In this document: piece by piece, positions 8,641 through 17,813 of the stretch
How positions within the stretch are numbered: the stretch's first letter is position 1
Layout of the letters: every line of letters starts with the position of its first letter
Assembly (NCBI RefSeq): GCF_027568575.1
Contig: NZ_JANUVP010000001.1
Direction: 5' to 3' (one strand)
DNA length: 64,000 nucleotides
DNA from: Caldifermentibacillus hisashii
GTDB lineage: Bacteria; Bacillota; Bacilli; Bacillales; Caldibacillaceae
Notes under the pieces: model-generated
The model's database searches: none
What the model was told of the DNA's origin: nothing
Seen by the model: the letters and a program-made list of their open reading frames with translations, nothing else
Made by a program: the position numbers and the translations under genes

Positions 8641-9999
8641 TCATGCTTTGCCATTGGCAACATCTTCATAAATTGGTTCAGCATTTTGTAATTTTTCCAC
8701 ATATTCTTCAGAACCATCCTGTGCATTTACATAAATCCGGTACGTATCATTATCTAATGTTCCAAGAAACTCATAGCAAAGTACCTCATCATTCACTTCA
8801 TTATTAATGATAGCTAAACGGGTTTCCATTACATTGACATTTTTGTTAATGGCTTTGCGTGCTTCTTCCTCTGAAATTTTCGCACTTGGAATTTCCTTGT
8901 GTTTATTATTTGTACCTAAATATTGTTCTGCGGAAAAACCGATGATACTTCCATCATCTAATGCTACTTTCACCATAATGGATTCCGGATAAATACGGAC
9001 ATTATTCTTTTTCGTAACAAAATTGAATAAACCAATATGATCATACTGAGTACTTTCAAACAGCTCTAAATCTTTAAATCCCCGTTCAGTCAAAAATTGA
9101 TTGGCTTTTATGGAGGCATCATTTAAGCTGATTTTTTGTTCTTTTACATCTCGACTATTGATCAGCCAAATCGGGTATCCACCTTTTTTTGTAATATCCA
9201 TATTGGTTTCGCCATTTTTATCTTGGATGGAAACACTATAAAAACCAAAGTCGGACCCTTTTCCGTTTTCAACCACTTTTGTTTTTGCGTTTTGGGAAAC
9301 TTTTGTATATTTTTTTGCAATATTTACAGCTTCATTCTTTGTTATTTTTTTACCAGGCAAATTGCGATAACCCGATTCCTTTTTTTCCATACTCGTCATA
9401 ATCGGTCCCATGTCTGTTTCGGAATACCCTTCCACTTTTTTTTCGACAGTTTTAAAGCCATCAATAATGGTATTGTCAGCAGCTTCCCTTCCGGATGCAA
9501 TCGCCATTTCTACATCCATCCACCGCAAATTGTTTTTCAATGTAAGATGTTGGACTTTCCGTAGTTCATTTTGAATTTCAGCCGCCTGAGAATATAATGA
9601 TTGCAATGTTTTATATTCTTCAACTGTCAAGGGTTCTTTTTCTAAATCACGGACAGCGGTTTTATAACTAAAGTCGCCAATATTCGACAGAAATTCTTCT
9701 GTTTTATTAAAAGGAAGCAGCGTTAAGGGCAATTGACCCACGGAATTATTGGCTTCCGAAGTAATTCTCCATACCTCTGCAAGCGTCGGGGAAAGACTTG
9801 TTCTGGAACTCATTGCTAACGTTGTTCCGATTTTATCATGTAAAATATCAATATTATAGGTCAGTTCATGGAAGGCCCGTTGATAGTTATTTTCCGCATT
9901 GATTAAAATTGCGTTCTTTTCTTTATGTTCTTGATAACCCCAAATACCGACTCCGACTATGCCGACTGTCAAAACGCCGATCAATATATTTCTTATCAT
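8641..9999 (-). CDS. ypeB: Spore germination protein YpeB
   Basis: Partner of the cortex-lytic enzyme SleB: the two are mutually required for stable presence in the dormant spore, and YpeB is processed during germination. The 452-aa protein has an N-terminal membrane anchor (residues 3-20), a helical N-terminal domain, and C-terminal PepSY-type repeats (for example NEAVNIAKKY near 226 and SEEEARKAINK near 375). The ATG at 9999 lies 11 nt after the sleB stop, so the pair forms an operon as in Bacillus subtilis. Confidence 0.95.
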   Translation of the reverse strand: MIRNILIGVLTVGIVGVGIWGYQEHKEKNAILINAENNYQRAFHELTYNIDILHDKIGTTLAMSSRTSLSPTLAEVWRITSEANNSVGQLPLTLLPFNKTEEFLSNIGDFSYKTAVRDLEKEPLTVEEYKTLQSLYSQAAEIQNELRKVQHLTLKNNLRWMDVEMAIASGREAADNTIIDGFKTVEKKVEGYSETDMGPIMTSMEKKESGYRNLPGKKITKNEAVNIAKKYTKVSQNAKTKVVENGKGSDFGFYSVSIQDKNGETNMDITKKGGYPIWLINSRDVKEQKISLNDASIKANQFLTERGFKDLELFESTQYDHIGLFNFVTKKNNVRIYPESIMVKVALDDGSIIGFSAEQYLGTNNKHKEIPSAKISEEEARKAINKNVNVMETRLAIINNEVNDEVLCYEFLGTLDNDTYRIYVNAQDGSEEYVEKLQNAEPIYEDVANGKA

Positions 10000-10010
10000 G
10001 TCGTCACCCC

Positions 10011-10991
10011 TTATTTACAGAATATATGTTTTCCAATTTGTTTAATTTGTGGCCTTGACCAAATCCACTTGTTTGTAGCTGTATTTGGGTTAAAGTAATA
10101 AATTGCACCACCGGTAGGATCCCAACCGTTAATCGCATCAAGAACTGCTTTTTTCGAAGTTTCATTCGGTGTTAACCATATTTGACCATCTGCAACTGCA
10201 GTGAATGCACCGGGTTCAAAAATGACCCCTGCAATCGTATGCGGGAATGAAGGGCTTTCTAACCGGTTTAAAATGACTGCCGCAACTGCAACTTGTCCGA
10301 TGTACGGTTCGCCACGTGACTCACCGTGAACGGCATTTGCCATTAACTTGATATCATTTTGCGAAAATCCATTTGGAACATTTGTTGCAGTTGGTTTAGC
10401 AGGTGGGGCAGGTGTGGCGGGTTGTTGATTGGCTGTTCCACCACCTTGATTATTACCGCGCGCTTGTTGATTATTATTTGCCGTATTTCGATTTTGATTG
10501 TTTCCTGCCGGTTTTTGATTTTGATTGTTTCCTTGGGGTGCCCTATTTGTAGGTTTTTGATTTGTTTTTCCGGCAGCTCCGTCCTTTCCTCCTGTTTTTT
10601 GTTTGTTTAAATCAACACCACCATAATGCGTGAATTTATTCCCCTTATTTATCTGGTCCTTCACATATTTTTCATTATATTGGCTTGCCCGGGCAAGTTT
10701 TTGCTTTGTTGTCGCTCCTGCCAATCCATCAATTTTTAAGCCAAACTCATATTGAAAATTTCGTAAAGCCCAATATGTTCTCCATCCGAAAACGCCATCA
10801 ATTTTCCCTGTATAAAATCCTAAATATTGTAAACGTGATTGTAATTCAATAACATCGTCTCCAACCGCTCCAATTTGTATGACTTGATTGGAGAATGCTT
10901 TAGCATCGCGATCATGTACACCCGAAACTAATAAAAACGTGCATATAAACATAATAATTGTTAGTTTCATCCATTTCTTTCGTGTAATCAT
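10011..10991 (-). CDS. sleB: Spore cortex-lytic enzyme SleB with long N/Q-rich linker
   Basis: Lytic transglycosylase that depolymerises cortex peptidoglycan during germination. Order of parts: signal peptide (residues 1-32), peptidoglycan-binding domain (about 35-105, with FGWRTYWALRNFQ), a low-complexity linker rich in Asn, Gln, Gly and Pro (about 122-197), then the SleB hydrolase domain with the catalytic glutamate in VHGESRGEP. At 326 aa it exceeds the 305 aa of Bacillus subtilis because of the linker. The ATG at 10991 follows GGAGGG at 8 nt. A weak sigma-G-like promoter (TGCATA at 11063-11068, 15-nt spacer, CAAAAAATA) lies upstream. Confidence 0.94.
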   Translation of the reverse strand: MITRKKWMKLTIIMFICTFLLVSGVHDRDAKAFSNQVIQIGAVGDDVIELQSRLQYLGFYTGKIDGVFGWRTYWALRNFQYEFGLKIDGLAGATTKQKLARASQYNEKYVKDQINKGNKFTHYGGVDLNKQKTGGKDGAAGKTNQKPTNRAPQGNNQNQKPAGNNQNRNTANNNQQARGNNQGGGTANQQPATPAPPAKPTATNVPNGFSQNDIKLMANAVHGESRGEPYIGQVAVAAVILNRLESPSFPHTIAGVIFEPGAFTAVADGQIWLTPNETSKKAVLDAINGWDPTGGAIYYFNPNTATNKWIWSRPQIKQIGKHIFCK

Positions 10992-11176
10992 ATTGTTGTC
11001 CCTCCATGATGTAATAATCAAGTATCACTATTTTTTGTAAGAATTGGTTTTTTATGCAAAAGAATACTTAGGAGTACATTACAAGACTTATTACATATAA
11101 AAATCAAAGTTTTGGATAGAATAAATCTAACGAGGAAAAACTTCTCATACTTGGAAATTTCCCTAATGTAAATTAG

Positions 11177-11205
11177 TTGAAAATCTTCCAGCAATGAGGT
11201 ATAAC
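11177..11205 (+). promoter_or_regulatory. Sigma-A-type promoter of the 11.25 kb gene
   Basis: TTGAAA and TATAAC separated by exactly 17 nt, 46 nt ahead of the start codon of the plus-strand coiled-coil gene. Confidence 0.65.
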
Positions 11206-11251
11206 AAAAGTAGGAAAGGTCAAATATAGTCAAACTAAGGAGGTTTTCCTG

Positions 11252-11866
11252 ATGTTCCCGTTTTTTAATAAAGATTTTTGGAAATCAATGATGGAAGGTC
11301 AAAAAGAATTGGAAATGAAGGCGCCAAACGGGGCAATCTATCGGTTTACCACCAATGCTATGGATGACAAAACATTTAATAAGTACAGGATGAAATTAGA
11401 AGAAGCAGTAAAAAATAAAGATCAAACGTTATTTGATCAGACATGGGAAGAATTAACCACTGCTAATCAATTGAAAACAGATATTGAAAATGAATTTCAA
11501 AAGTTTTCAAGTGAGATGCAAAAGTTTTTCGCAGAAACAAGTCCATTGTTCAACTTTTCAATCCCATTGTTAAATGATTTTAATGAAAGATCTTTCCTAT
11601 CTGAAGAACAAATTGATAAACAAATTGCCCATTATGAAGATAAAATTAAACAACTTCAATCTATGAAAAATAATATGGACAATGAAAGAAGAAAACTGGA
11701 ACTGAAGAGTAAAATTGATGAAAACAAAAGATTACTTGATGAAAAACTGGATGAATTCTCGAAAAACCTTGATAATGAAGAAATGAAAAAACGGCTGACG
11801 GATGAAATGACTCAAATAAACCAAGTAATTAAGCAATTGGAAAGTGAATTGCAATCATTATCGTAA
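11252..11866 (+). CDS. Unrecognised coiled-coil protein
   Basis: I do not recognise this 204-aa protein. It starts MFPFFNKDFWKSM, is rich in Lys, Glu, Asp, Asn and Gln, has no signal peptide, cysteine or membrane helix, and from about residue 125 to the end is a probable coiled coil (heptad-like runs of Leu, Ile and Met between charged residues). It is clearly a gene: AAGGAGGT stands 7 nt before the ATG, a consensus-like promoter precedes it and a strong terminator follows. It is one of few plus-strand genes here, convergent with prsW and divergent from sleB. Its composition suits a scaffold or granule-associated protein, but that is inference only. Confidence 0.85.
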   Translation: MFPFFNKDFWKSMMEGQKELEMKAPNGAIYRFTTNAMDDKTFNKYRMKLEEAVKNKDQTLFDQTWEELTTANQLKTDIENEFQKFSSEMQKFFAETSPLFNFSIPLLNDFNERSFLSEEQIDKQIAHYEDKIKQLQSMKNNMDNERRKLELKSKIDENKRLLDEKLDEFSKNLDNEEMKKRLTDEMTQINQVIKQLESELQSLS

Positions 11867-11873
11867 AAAGTAC

Positions 11874-11913
11874 AAAACTGGTCTGTACTTGATAAAGTCA
11901 GACCAGTTTTTTT
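11874..11913 (+). terminator. Terminator of the coiled-coil gene
   Basis: Stem AAAACTGGTCTG / CAGACCAGTTTT with a 13-nt loop and a run of seven T, eight nt after the stop. Confidence 0.9.
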
Positions 11914-11948
11914 CTCAGCTCGTAAAAGGGCTTTTTTTCGGTTACTTT

Positions 11949-12638
11949 TTAACCGCCCGAATCACGGTAAAAAATGTCCGTCACTTTCCTGTAATGGAGT
12001 TGATTATGTTTCGCTTTTTTTACTTTTCTCAATGCCAGCCACCAAAGAAACACCATAAACGGAATAATGATCATTAACCAAACCTTTTCTTTTAACAAAA
12101 TATAGTCGTATAAACTGTGCAATAAAATTGGAAAAACTAATGAATAGAACATCCATGGATGATGTTCGTCCCGTTTCATAAACTTTGCTTTTCCAATATA
12201 ATATCCCATGATTACGCCAAATAATGCATGACTGGATACCGGTAAAATAGCTCTGCCTATCGCATATTTGATGCCATTTCCTAACAAATATAATATATTT
12301 TCAGCTGTAGCAAATCCCAGTGAAATGGACACCCCATAAACAATCCCGTCATAATGCTCATCAAATTCCATAGATTTATAGATAGTAAAATAAATGATAA
12401 ACCATTTAAAAAACTCTTCTAAAAAACCGGTGGTAAATGCTTTTACGGAATCGAGCGGCAACACTTGCTCTTTTTCCAGTACATATTGTATAAACATAAT
12501 AGGGAATACCATAATCATGCCGAGTAAAAATATGCGAAATACTTCTTTTAGAGGTTCCTTCTCGTATTCATCTTTTAAGTAAAAATAGGATAGAAGGGCA
12601 AAACCCGGTGCAATACCGGCTGAAATGATTGTAAACAT
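11949..12638 (-). CDS. prsW: Intramembrane protease PrsW
   Basis: Membrane-embedded protease that makes the first cut in the anti-sigma factor RsiW in Bacillus subtilis, releasing sigma-W upon envelope stress. Several hydrophobic helices fill the 229 aa; family motifs are FLEEFFKWF (paired glutamates near residue 72), FDEHYDGIVYG and the histidines in VSSHALFG and LLHSLYD. The start is taken as the ATG at 12638 (MFTIISAGIAPG), matching MFAIISAGIAPG of the homologue and preceded by GAGG at 6 nt, rather than the ATG four codons upstream. Confidence 0.93.
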   Translation of the reverse strand: MFTIISAGIAPGFALLSYFYLKDEYEKEPLKEVFRIFLLGMIMVFPIMFIQYVLEKEQVLPLDSVKAFTTGFLEEFFKWFIIYFTIYKSMEFDEHYDGIVYGVSISLGFATAENILYLLGNGIKYAIGRAILPVSSHALFGVIMGYYIGKAKFMKRDEHHPWMFYSLVFPILLHSLYDYILLKEKVWLMIIIPFMVFLWWLALRKVKKAKHNQLHYRKVTDIFYRDSGG

Positions 12639-12727
12639 GACCCGCCTCATTTCAATTCTTTTTTACCATCGTATCATGAATAAAAAAAATTGAAAATATG
12701 TAAAAGACTGTTCACTTGGAGGATTTT

Positions 12728-13699
12728 ATGAAGAAAATAGTTGTTATTCTTACTGGTGGAACGATATCAATGTATGAAGATGCGAATTCAAAATCTGTTA
12801 AGCCACATTTATCCAATCCATTATTAGATAAAGCTGATGAAATGGAAAAAATGGCCGATATCATTTTCGAAACTCCATTCAATCTTCCATCACCACATAT
12901 TACACCAAAAGAGATGTTACAAATAAAGAAAATCATCGATCGTTATCTTGAAAAAGGTGGTGTTGACGGATTTGTCATTACCCACGGAACAGATACTTTG
13001 GAAGAGACAGCATACTTCTTAAATTTGACCATTGAAACCGATGTTCCGATCATTATTACCGGTGCAATGCGGTCAAGCAATGAAATTGGTACGGACGGAT
13101 TTTATAACTTTTTAACATCGATTCGCACGGCGGTTCACGATCAAGCAAAAAGTAAAGGTGTTCTTGTCGTATTAAATGATGAAATCCATACCGCAAAAAA
13201 TGTCACAAAAACACACACGAGTAATTTATCAACTTTCCAAAGTCCGCAATATGGACCGATAGGCATTGTTACAAAAAAAGAAATTGTTTTCCATTACCAG
13301 CCAAAATTGGAATCAAAGCTGTCAATTAAAGAGCTGACAAAGCGAGTTGAACTTGTCAAAGCATACGCCGGCATGGATGCATCACTTTTTTACTATCTAA
13401 GTCAAATGAGTATTGACGGTTTGGTTATCGAAGCACTCGGACAAGGCAATTTACCGCCGATGTGTTTGCCGGGGGTTAAAGCATTATTGGATAAAAAAAT
13501 TCCAATTGTCCTGGTCTCCCGCTGTTTCAACGGTATTGTCGAGGATATTTATGCTTATGAAGGCGGTGGCGTCCAATTAAAACAAATGGGAATCATATTT
13601 TCAAACGGATTGAACGGTCAAAAAGCAAGAATCAAATTACAAATAGCTTTAGAAAAAACAAATGATCTTAAAAAAATTGAATCTTGGTTTCATGAATAG
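12728..13699 (+). CDS. ansA: L-asparaginase, type I
   Basis: Hydrolyses asparagine to aspartate and ammonia in the cytoplasm. Both catalytic threonine motifs are present: LTGGTIS at residues 8-14 and the HGTDTLEET motif near 80, plus the GAMRSS segment. There is no signal peptide, consistent with the cytoplasmic type. The frame opens with a TTG at 12716, but GGAGGA lies 4 nt before the ATG at 12728 (MKKIVVILTGG). It is on the plus strand, divergent from prsW and convergent with ypdA. Confidence 0.94.
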   Translation: MKKIVVILTGGTISMYEDANSKSVKPHLSNPLLDKADEMEKMADIIFETPFNLPSPHITPKEMLQIKKIIDRYLEKGGVDGFVITHGTDTLEETAYFLNLTIETDVPIIITGAMRSSNEIGTDGFYNFLTSIRTAVHDQAKSKGVLVVLNDEIHTAKNVTKTHTSNLSTFQSPQYGPIGIVTKKEIVFHYQPKLESKLSIKELTKRVELVKAYAGMDASLFYYLSQMSIDGLVIEALGQGNLPPMCLPGVKALLDKKIPIVLVSRCFNGIVEDIYAYEGGGVQLKQMGIIFSNGLNGQKARIKLQIALEKTNDLKKIESWFHE

Positions 13700-13749
13700 T
13701 TGCTTTCCTTTACTGATAATGTCGAAACTATATTCATACAACATAAACT

Positions 13750-13779
13750 AAGAGGATAGCATACTTTTCCTATCCTCTT
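13750..13779. terminator. Hairpin between ansA and ypdA
   Basis: Ten-base-pair stem AAGAGGATAG / CTATCCTCTT with a 10-nt loop between two convergent genes. U-tracts are weak on both strands. The remaining sequence to 13963 holds nothing I can support as a gene. Confidence 0.5.
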
Positions 13780-13963
13780 CTCATTATCGTTACTAAGAAA
13801 AAGCGATGTTTTGTAAGTAAGCTTTCTTATTGAATTAGACAATACCATCAGTCCACAAACAAACACCATTTTGTATACACTTAATTTTTCAAAAAGAACT
13901 ATTGCTATCTGATCTTTTTTTAAGTAGTTTCTAACAGACAGGGCAGGTCCATTTTCCAAGAAA

Positions 13964-14932
13964 TCATGAATTTAATCGTTTTTTTATTTCATTGGCAATT
14001 AAGTCCCCGTGAAATCGACCGTTTTCAATAAAAATTTCATTTGCATTGTTTCCGGCAGCAATCACACCGGCAATAAATATACCTTCCACATTAGTCTCCA
14101 TGGTTTCTTCGTTAAAAAACGGCCGACCGGTTACCGGATCGATGGTTACCCCCATTTTAGTAAGGAAAAGATGATCCGGATGGTACCCTGTCATCGCAAA
14201 AACAAAATCATTAGCTATTTCTTCTCTTTTTCCGTCAACCTCATAGATAACTGAATTTGGAGTTATTTCAATTACATTCGCTTGAAACACCATCGCAATC
14301 TTTCCGTTTCTCACCATTGCCTCAAATTCAGGCAACACCCATGGTTTAATATGATTTGAATATTCGGAACCGCGGTACAAGACCGTTACTTTCGCTCCTG
14401 CTTGCTGAAGTGCCAAAGCCGCATCGACACTTGAGTTTTTACCCCCGATAACAACAACATTTTGGCCAAAGTAAGGATGTGCCTCTTTAAAATAATGGAA
14501 TACTTTCGGTAATTCCTCGCCGGGTATATTCATATCGTTTGGGTGATCATAATACCCGGTCGCGATGATAATAAATTTTGCTTCATATCGATCCTTTGAG
14601 GTAGTTACGGTAAAAAGGTCTCCAGTTTTCCCCACCGATTCGACTGCTTCAAACGGTGCAATCCGCAGTTGTTTTATTTTGACCACTTCACGATAATATG
14701 CCAAAGCTTGATTGCGAGTCGGTTTGCGGTTTTCCGTAATAAAAGGAACACCGCCAATTTCCAATCGATCACTTGAGCTGAAAAAAGTTTGGTGTGTTGG
14801 AAATCGATAAATTGAATGAACAATATTTTCTTTTTCAATAATTAATGGGTTAATCCCAATTTCTTTTAAACGAATAGCTGCAGCTAACCCACAAGGACCA
14901 CCGCCAACGATGATGCACTCCTCATAATGCAT
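13964..14932 (-). CDS. ypdA: Bacillithiol disulfide reductase YpdA (Bdr family)
   Basis: FAD- and NADPH-dependent oxidoreductase, known in Firmicutes as the reductase that recycles oxidised bacillithiol. The 322-aa protein has the N-terminal FAD-binding GGGPCGLAAA motif (residues 9-18), a second Rossmann motif GGKNSSVDAA (near 164) for NADPH, and ATGYYDHP in between. There is no CxxC thioredoxin-reductase pair, as expected of this family. The ATG at 14932 follows GAGGGGG. It sits beside the glutamate dehydrogenase gene as in Bacillus subtilis. Confidence 0.92.
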   Translation of the reverse strand: MHYEECIIVGGGPCGLAAAIRLKEIGINPLIIEKENIVHSIYRFPTHQTFFSSSDRLEIGGVPFITENRKPTRNQALAYYREVVKIKQLRIAPFEAVESVGKTGDLFTVTTSKDRYEAKFIIIATGYYDHPNDMNIPGEELPKVFHYFKEAHPYFGQNVVVIGGKNSSVDAALALQQAGAKVTVLYRGSEYSNHIKPWVLPEFEAMVRNGKIAMVFQANVIEITPNSVIYEVDGKREEIANDFVFAMTGYHPDHLFLTKMGVTIDPVTGRPFFNEETMETNVEGIFIAGVIAAGNNANEIFIENGRFHGDLIANEIKKRLNS

Positions 14933-15063
14933 AGTAAATCCCCCTCAACAAGTTCATCTGATGTGACCGTTAATTTCTTTTAATCTAATGATAGGAGAAT
15001 AAGGGCATTCTTTCAACATTAATTTTAAAGCTGGTTAAGTGGAGGTTTAAACTTAAATTAATG

Positions 15064-15100
15064 GAATAAGGCAATTCCAGCATCTGGAATTGCCTTATTC
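15064..15100 (-). terminator. Terminator of the glutamate dehydrogenase gene
   Basis: Seventeen-base-pair perfect stem GAATAAGGCAATTCCAG / CTGGAATTGCCTTATTC with a 3-nt loop, 33 nt beyond the gene's stop codon. Confidence 0.8.
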
Positions 15101-15133
15101 AATCAATTTTCGTACTTAAAAAAAATACAATGA

Positions 15134-16411
15134 TTAGACCCAACCTCGAAAACGGCATGCTTCTGCTAATTTACGAACACCAACCATATAAGCAGCTAAC
15201 CGCATATTTATTTTTCTGGTGGCAGCGGTATTGTAAACATTATTGAACGCTCTAACTATAATTTTTTCTAATTTCTCTTCTACTTCTTCTTCTGACCAGT
15301 AATATCCTTGATTATTTTGTACCCACTCAAAATAGGAAACGGTCACGCCCCCCGCTGAAGCTAACACATCAGGGACGATTAATTTTCCGCGTTCCGTTAA
15401 AATTTTTGTTGCTTCTAAAGTTGTCGGACCATTTGCGGCCTCAACAATAATATTTGCTTTAATACGATGTGCATTTTCTTCGGTGATCTGATTTTCGATT
15501 GCAGCCGGAATAAGTATATCGCAATCTAATTCCAGTAATTCCTGATTGGAAATCGTATTTTTAAATAAATTCGTTACCGTTCCAAAACTGTCTCTTTTAT
15601 CCAGTAAATAATCTATATCCAAACCATCCGGATCATACAACGCACCGTAAGCATCAGAAATCCCGATTACTTTGGCACCGGCGTCATGCATGAATTTTGA
15701 TAAAAAGCCGCCAGCATTACCGAAACCTTGAACGACAACACGGGCTCCTTCTAAATGAAATCCCTGCTTTTTGGCTGCTTCACGGATACAAATCGTAACA
15801 CCTTTAGCCGTTGCAGAATCTCGTCCATGTGAACCGCCTAAAACTAACGGTTTCCCGGTAATAAAACCCGGTGAGTTAAATTCATCAATCCGGCTATATT
15901 CATCCATCATCCACGCCATGATTTGCGAATTAGTAAAAACATCCGGTGCCGGAATATCTTTTGTCGGACCGACCAACTGACTGATCGCTCTTACATAGCC
16001 GCGACTTAAAGCTTCCAACTCTCGAAATGACATTGTCCGTGGATCACAAACAATCCCGCCCTTTCCTCCACCATAAGGCAGGTCGACAATCCCACATTTT
16101 AAACTCATCCAAATGGACAGTGCCTTGACTTCCCGCTCAGTAACATTAGGATGAAAGCGGATTCCTCCCTTTGTCGGACCGACCGCATCATTATGTTGTG
16201 CCCGATAACCGGTAAAAACTTTCGTTGTACCGTTATCCATCCGAACCGGAATCTTTACTGTAATCATCCGGAGAGGTTCTTTTAACAATTCATATACGTC
16301 TTCTGAGTAACCTAATTTATCAAGTGCTTCACGTATTATCGTTTGCGTTGATGCTAATACATCATTTTTTTCTTCAGTATCGAAATGCTCTGAACCCTTT
16401 TGGGTGGTCAT
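15134..16411 (-). CDS. gudB: NAD-specific glutamate dehydrogenase
   Basis: Catalyses oxidative deamination of glutamate to 2-oxoglutarate and ammonia. The 425-aa protein carries the glutamate-binding GGGKGGI and catalytic PAPDV segments, the Rossmann GFGNAGG, and VEAANGPTT. It aligns with GudB in position (next to ypdA and ypbH). The laboratory Bacillus subtilis gudB is inactivated by a 9-bp tandem duplication that repeats V-K-A; here the sequence reads EREVKALS with a single VKA, so the enzyme should be active. The ATG at 16411 follows AGGAGG. Confidence 0.95.
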   Translation of the reverse strand: MTTQKGSEHFDTEEKNDVLASTQTIIREALDKLGYSEDVYELLKEPLRMITVKIPVRMDNGTTKVFTGYRAQHNDAVGPTKGGIRFHPNVTEREVKALSIWMSLKCGIVDLPYGGGKGGIVCDPRTMSFRELEALSRGYVRAISQLVGPTKDIPAPDVFTNSQIMAWMMDEYSRIDEFNSPGFITGKPLVLGGSHGRDSATAKGVTICIREAAKKQGFHLEGARVVVQGFGNAGGFLSKFMHDAGAKVIGISDAYGALYDPDGLDIDYLLDKRDSFGTVTNLFKNTISNQELLELDCDILIPAAIENQITEENAHRIKANIIVEAANGPTTLEATKILTERGKLIVPDVLASAGGVTVSYFEWVQNNQGYYWSEEEVEEKLEKIIVRAFNNVYNTAATRKINMRLAAYMVGVRKLAEACRFRGWV

Positions 16412-16457
16412 TTGTAAACCTCCTAATACACCGACAAATATTTGTTATTCAAAACTA

Positions 16458-16485
16458 AGTATACACAGAATTTAATATAATGCAA
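16458..16485 (-). promoter_or_regulatory. Sigma-A-type promoter of gudB
   Basis: Minus-strand TTGCAT and TATACT separated by 16 nt, about 47 nt upstream of the start codon. Confidence 0.6.
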
Positions 16486-16551
16486 GAAAAATGACAGGGT
16501 TTGCAGGACTAAAGCAACATGAATCGATATGAGTCTCTTTTCATAAGAGAC

Positions 16552-17139
16552 TCATAGATTTTGGAAATGTTTCATCAAGATTTGAATGGCAGATTCATTG
16601 ATTAAACATCGTCCGTATTCTTCAAGAAATGCATATGTGATGGGGGAATTGTCCCCGTATTCAGAGAGGATTGAGGAGATTTGGTCAATTTTTGTTTCAT
16701 CGTTAATCAGTAAATATAAATAGTAATGATTTTTATAGGTAAAAAGCGAGCCTCCCTGCCAAACCGGATAAATCCGGTGGGCAAATTGGAGCAAATTTTC
16801 TATATCTGTAAAAAGATATAAGAACTCTGCATTTACTTGAGTTGAGTCATTCCAATCTTGAGATTGAAATAGATCATTTTCAAAACTAAAATCATCATCC
16901 TCTTTTAACGTGAACGAAATAACCAACCCTTGAGTTTGAAGAGAATATACCTCTATGATAATTGTCCCTTCCATAAATTGTTCAAATTCCTCATAGGCTT
17001 CGTTTATCATATTGAAAAAGAGTTGATGCCATTTTAAAGAATTTTTATCCACATCATCCTCTGAAAGTCCAAGTTCCACCAATTCATCATATGTCAAAAA
17101 AATTTTTATTTGGTTTCCATCAATTCGCTCTAACCGCAT
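16552..17139 (-). CDS. mecB: MecA-family adaptor protein (MecB/YpbH)
   Basis: Adaptor that hands substrates to the ClpC-ClpP protease; in Bacillus subtilis the paralogues MecA and MecB (YpbH) act on competence and sporulation regulators. The 195-aa protein starts MRLERI, has the acidic central linker typical of the family (KEDDDFSFEND, near residue 80) and the C-terminal ClpC-binding domain ending LMKHFQNL. The context (next to gudB and ypbF) points to MecB. AGGAGG precedes the ATG at 17139. A stem ATGAGTCTCTT / AAGAGACTCAT overlaps the stop codon and may be the terminator. Confidence 0.9.
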   Translation of the reverse strand: MRLERIDGNQIKIFLTYDELVELGLSEDDVDKNSLKWHQLFFNMINEAYEEFEQFMEGTIIIEVYSLQTQGLVISFTLKEDDDFSFENDLFQSQDWNDSTQVNAEFLYLFTDIENLLQFAHRIYPVWQGGSLFTYKNHYYLYLLINDETKIDQISSILSEYGDNSPITYAFLEEYGRCLINESAIQILMKHFQNL

Positions 17140-17234
17140 AAGTTCGGCCTCCTGACTGTTGCAACTCCTATTGTATCGTATGAAAAATTTAATTATTTGT
17201 TCTTGGTACAGTCATAATTTCAGGAAACCGCTCC

Positions 17235-17690
17235 TCATTTATTTTCATGATACAAATTTATATCATATTTATTTTTCATCATTTCAAATACAAGATGGCG
17301 TTTTTCCCATCCTTCACCTTTCCATAAATCCGCACTTTTATCAATAATTTCACAACGCAGCGCATGATATTCCTTTTCATATTTATCCATCTGCTTTTTC
17401 AAGACATTCATATATCCAAATAATCCAAACAAGGCGAATAAATAATACCCATTCTGTGAATTTGATACAAAAGCATTGAACATCTCAGCAGCCGAGTATG
17501 AATTTGGTTGGTAAACCGATATATATAAATAAATTCCGTACATAATAAATCCAAACACTGTTAACCAAACAACAATCAGATGACGTTTTTCATATTTATC
17601 AAACTTTCTTTTTCGCTTAACAACATTTTGCAACATTTCTTTTGTTGCTTCATCGGTCCAATCTTCCAAATTTTTAATAGCATCTTCCAC
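17235..17690 (-). CDS. ypbF: YpbF family membrane protein (DUF2663)
   Basis: 151-aa protein with two hydrophobic segments (about residues 38-58 and 78-96) and a charged C-terminal tail containing ALRCEIIDKSADLW and YDINLYHE, which I recognise from YpbF. Function unknown. The ATG at 17771 gives an extension with no homologous sequence; a GTG at 17690 preceded by GGGGGAG (10-nt spacing) gives MEDAIKNLEDWTDEATK and the family's usual length (about 147 aa), so it is preferred. Confidence 0.82.
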   Translation of the reverse strand: MEDAIKNLEDWTDEATKEMLQNVVKRKRKFDKYEKRHLIVVWLTVFGFIMYGIYLYISVYQPNSYSAAEMFNAFVSNSQNGYYLFALFGLFGYMNVLKKQMDKYEKEYHALRCEIIDKSADLWKGEGWEKRHLVFEMMKNKYDINLYHENK

Positions 17691-17813
17691 AACAACCCAG
17701 CTCCCCCATACATAATATCTATATATTAAAAATATGGGCAAGCTGTACAACATATTCCTTGAGTTTTCCATTAAAAATCAGAGGGATGGAAAAATTCCCT
17801 CTGCTTGAACTCT

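Noticed and set aside
10359..10610. 83-codon plus-strand frame rich in Ile, Cys and Leu
   Set aside because: Antisense of the SleB N/Q-rich linker; the low-complexity codons simply stay open in reverse.
11018..11233. 71-codon minus-strand frame upstream of sleB
   Set aside because: It lies under the promoter of the divergent gene, has no SD and no recognisable features.
13690..13959. 89-codon minus-strand frame between ansA and ypdA
   Set aside because: No SD site, it overlaps the intergenic hairpin and the ansA 3' end, and I see no family resemblance. A short inner frame (MVFVCGLMVLSNSIRK) is membrane-like, so a small gene is not fully excluded.
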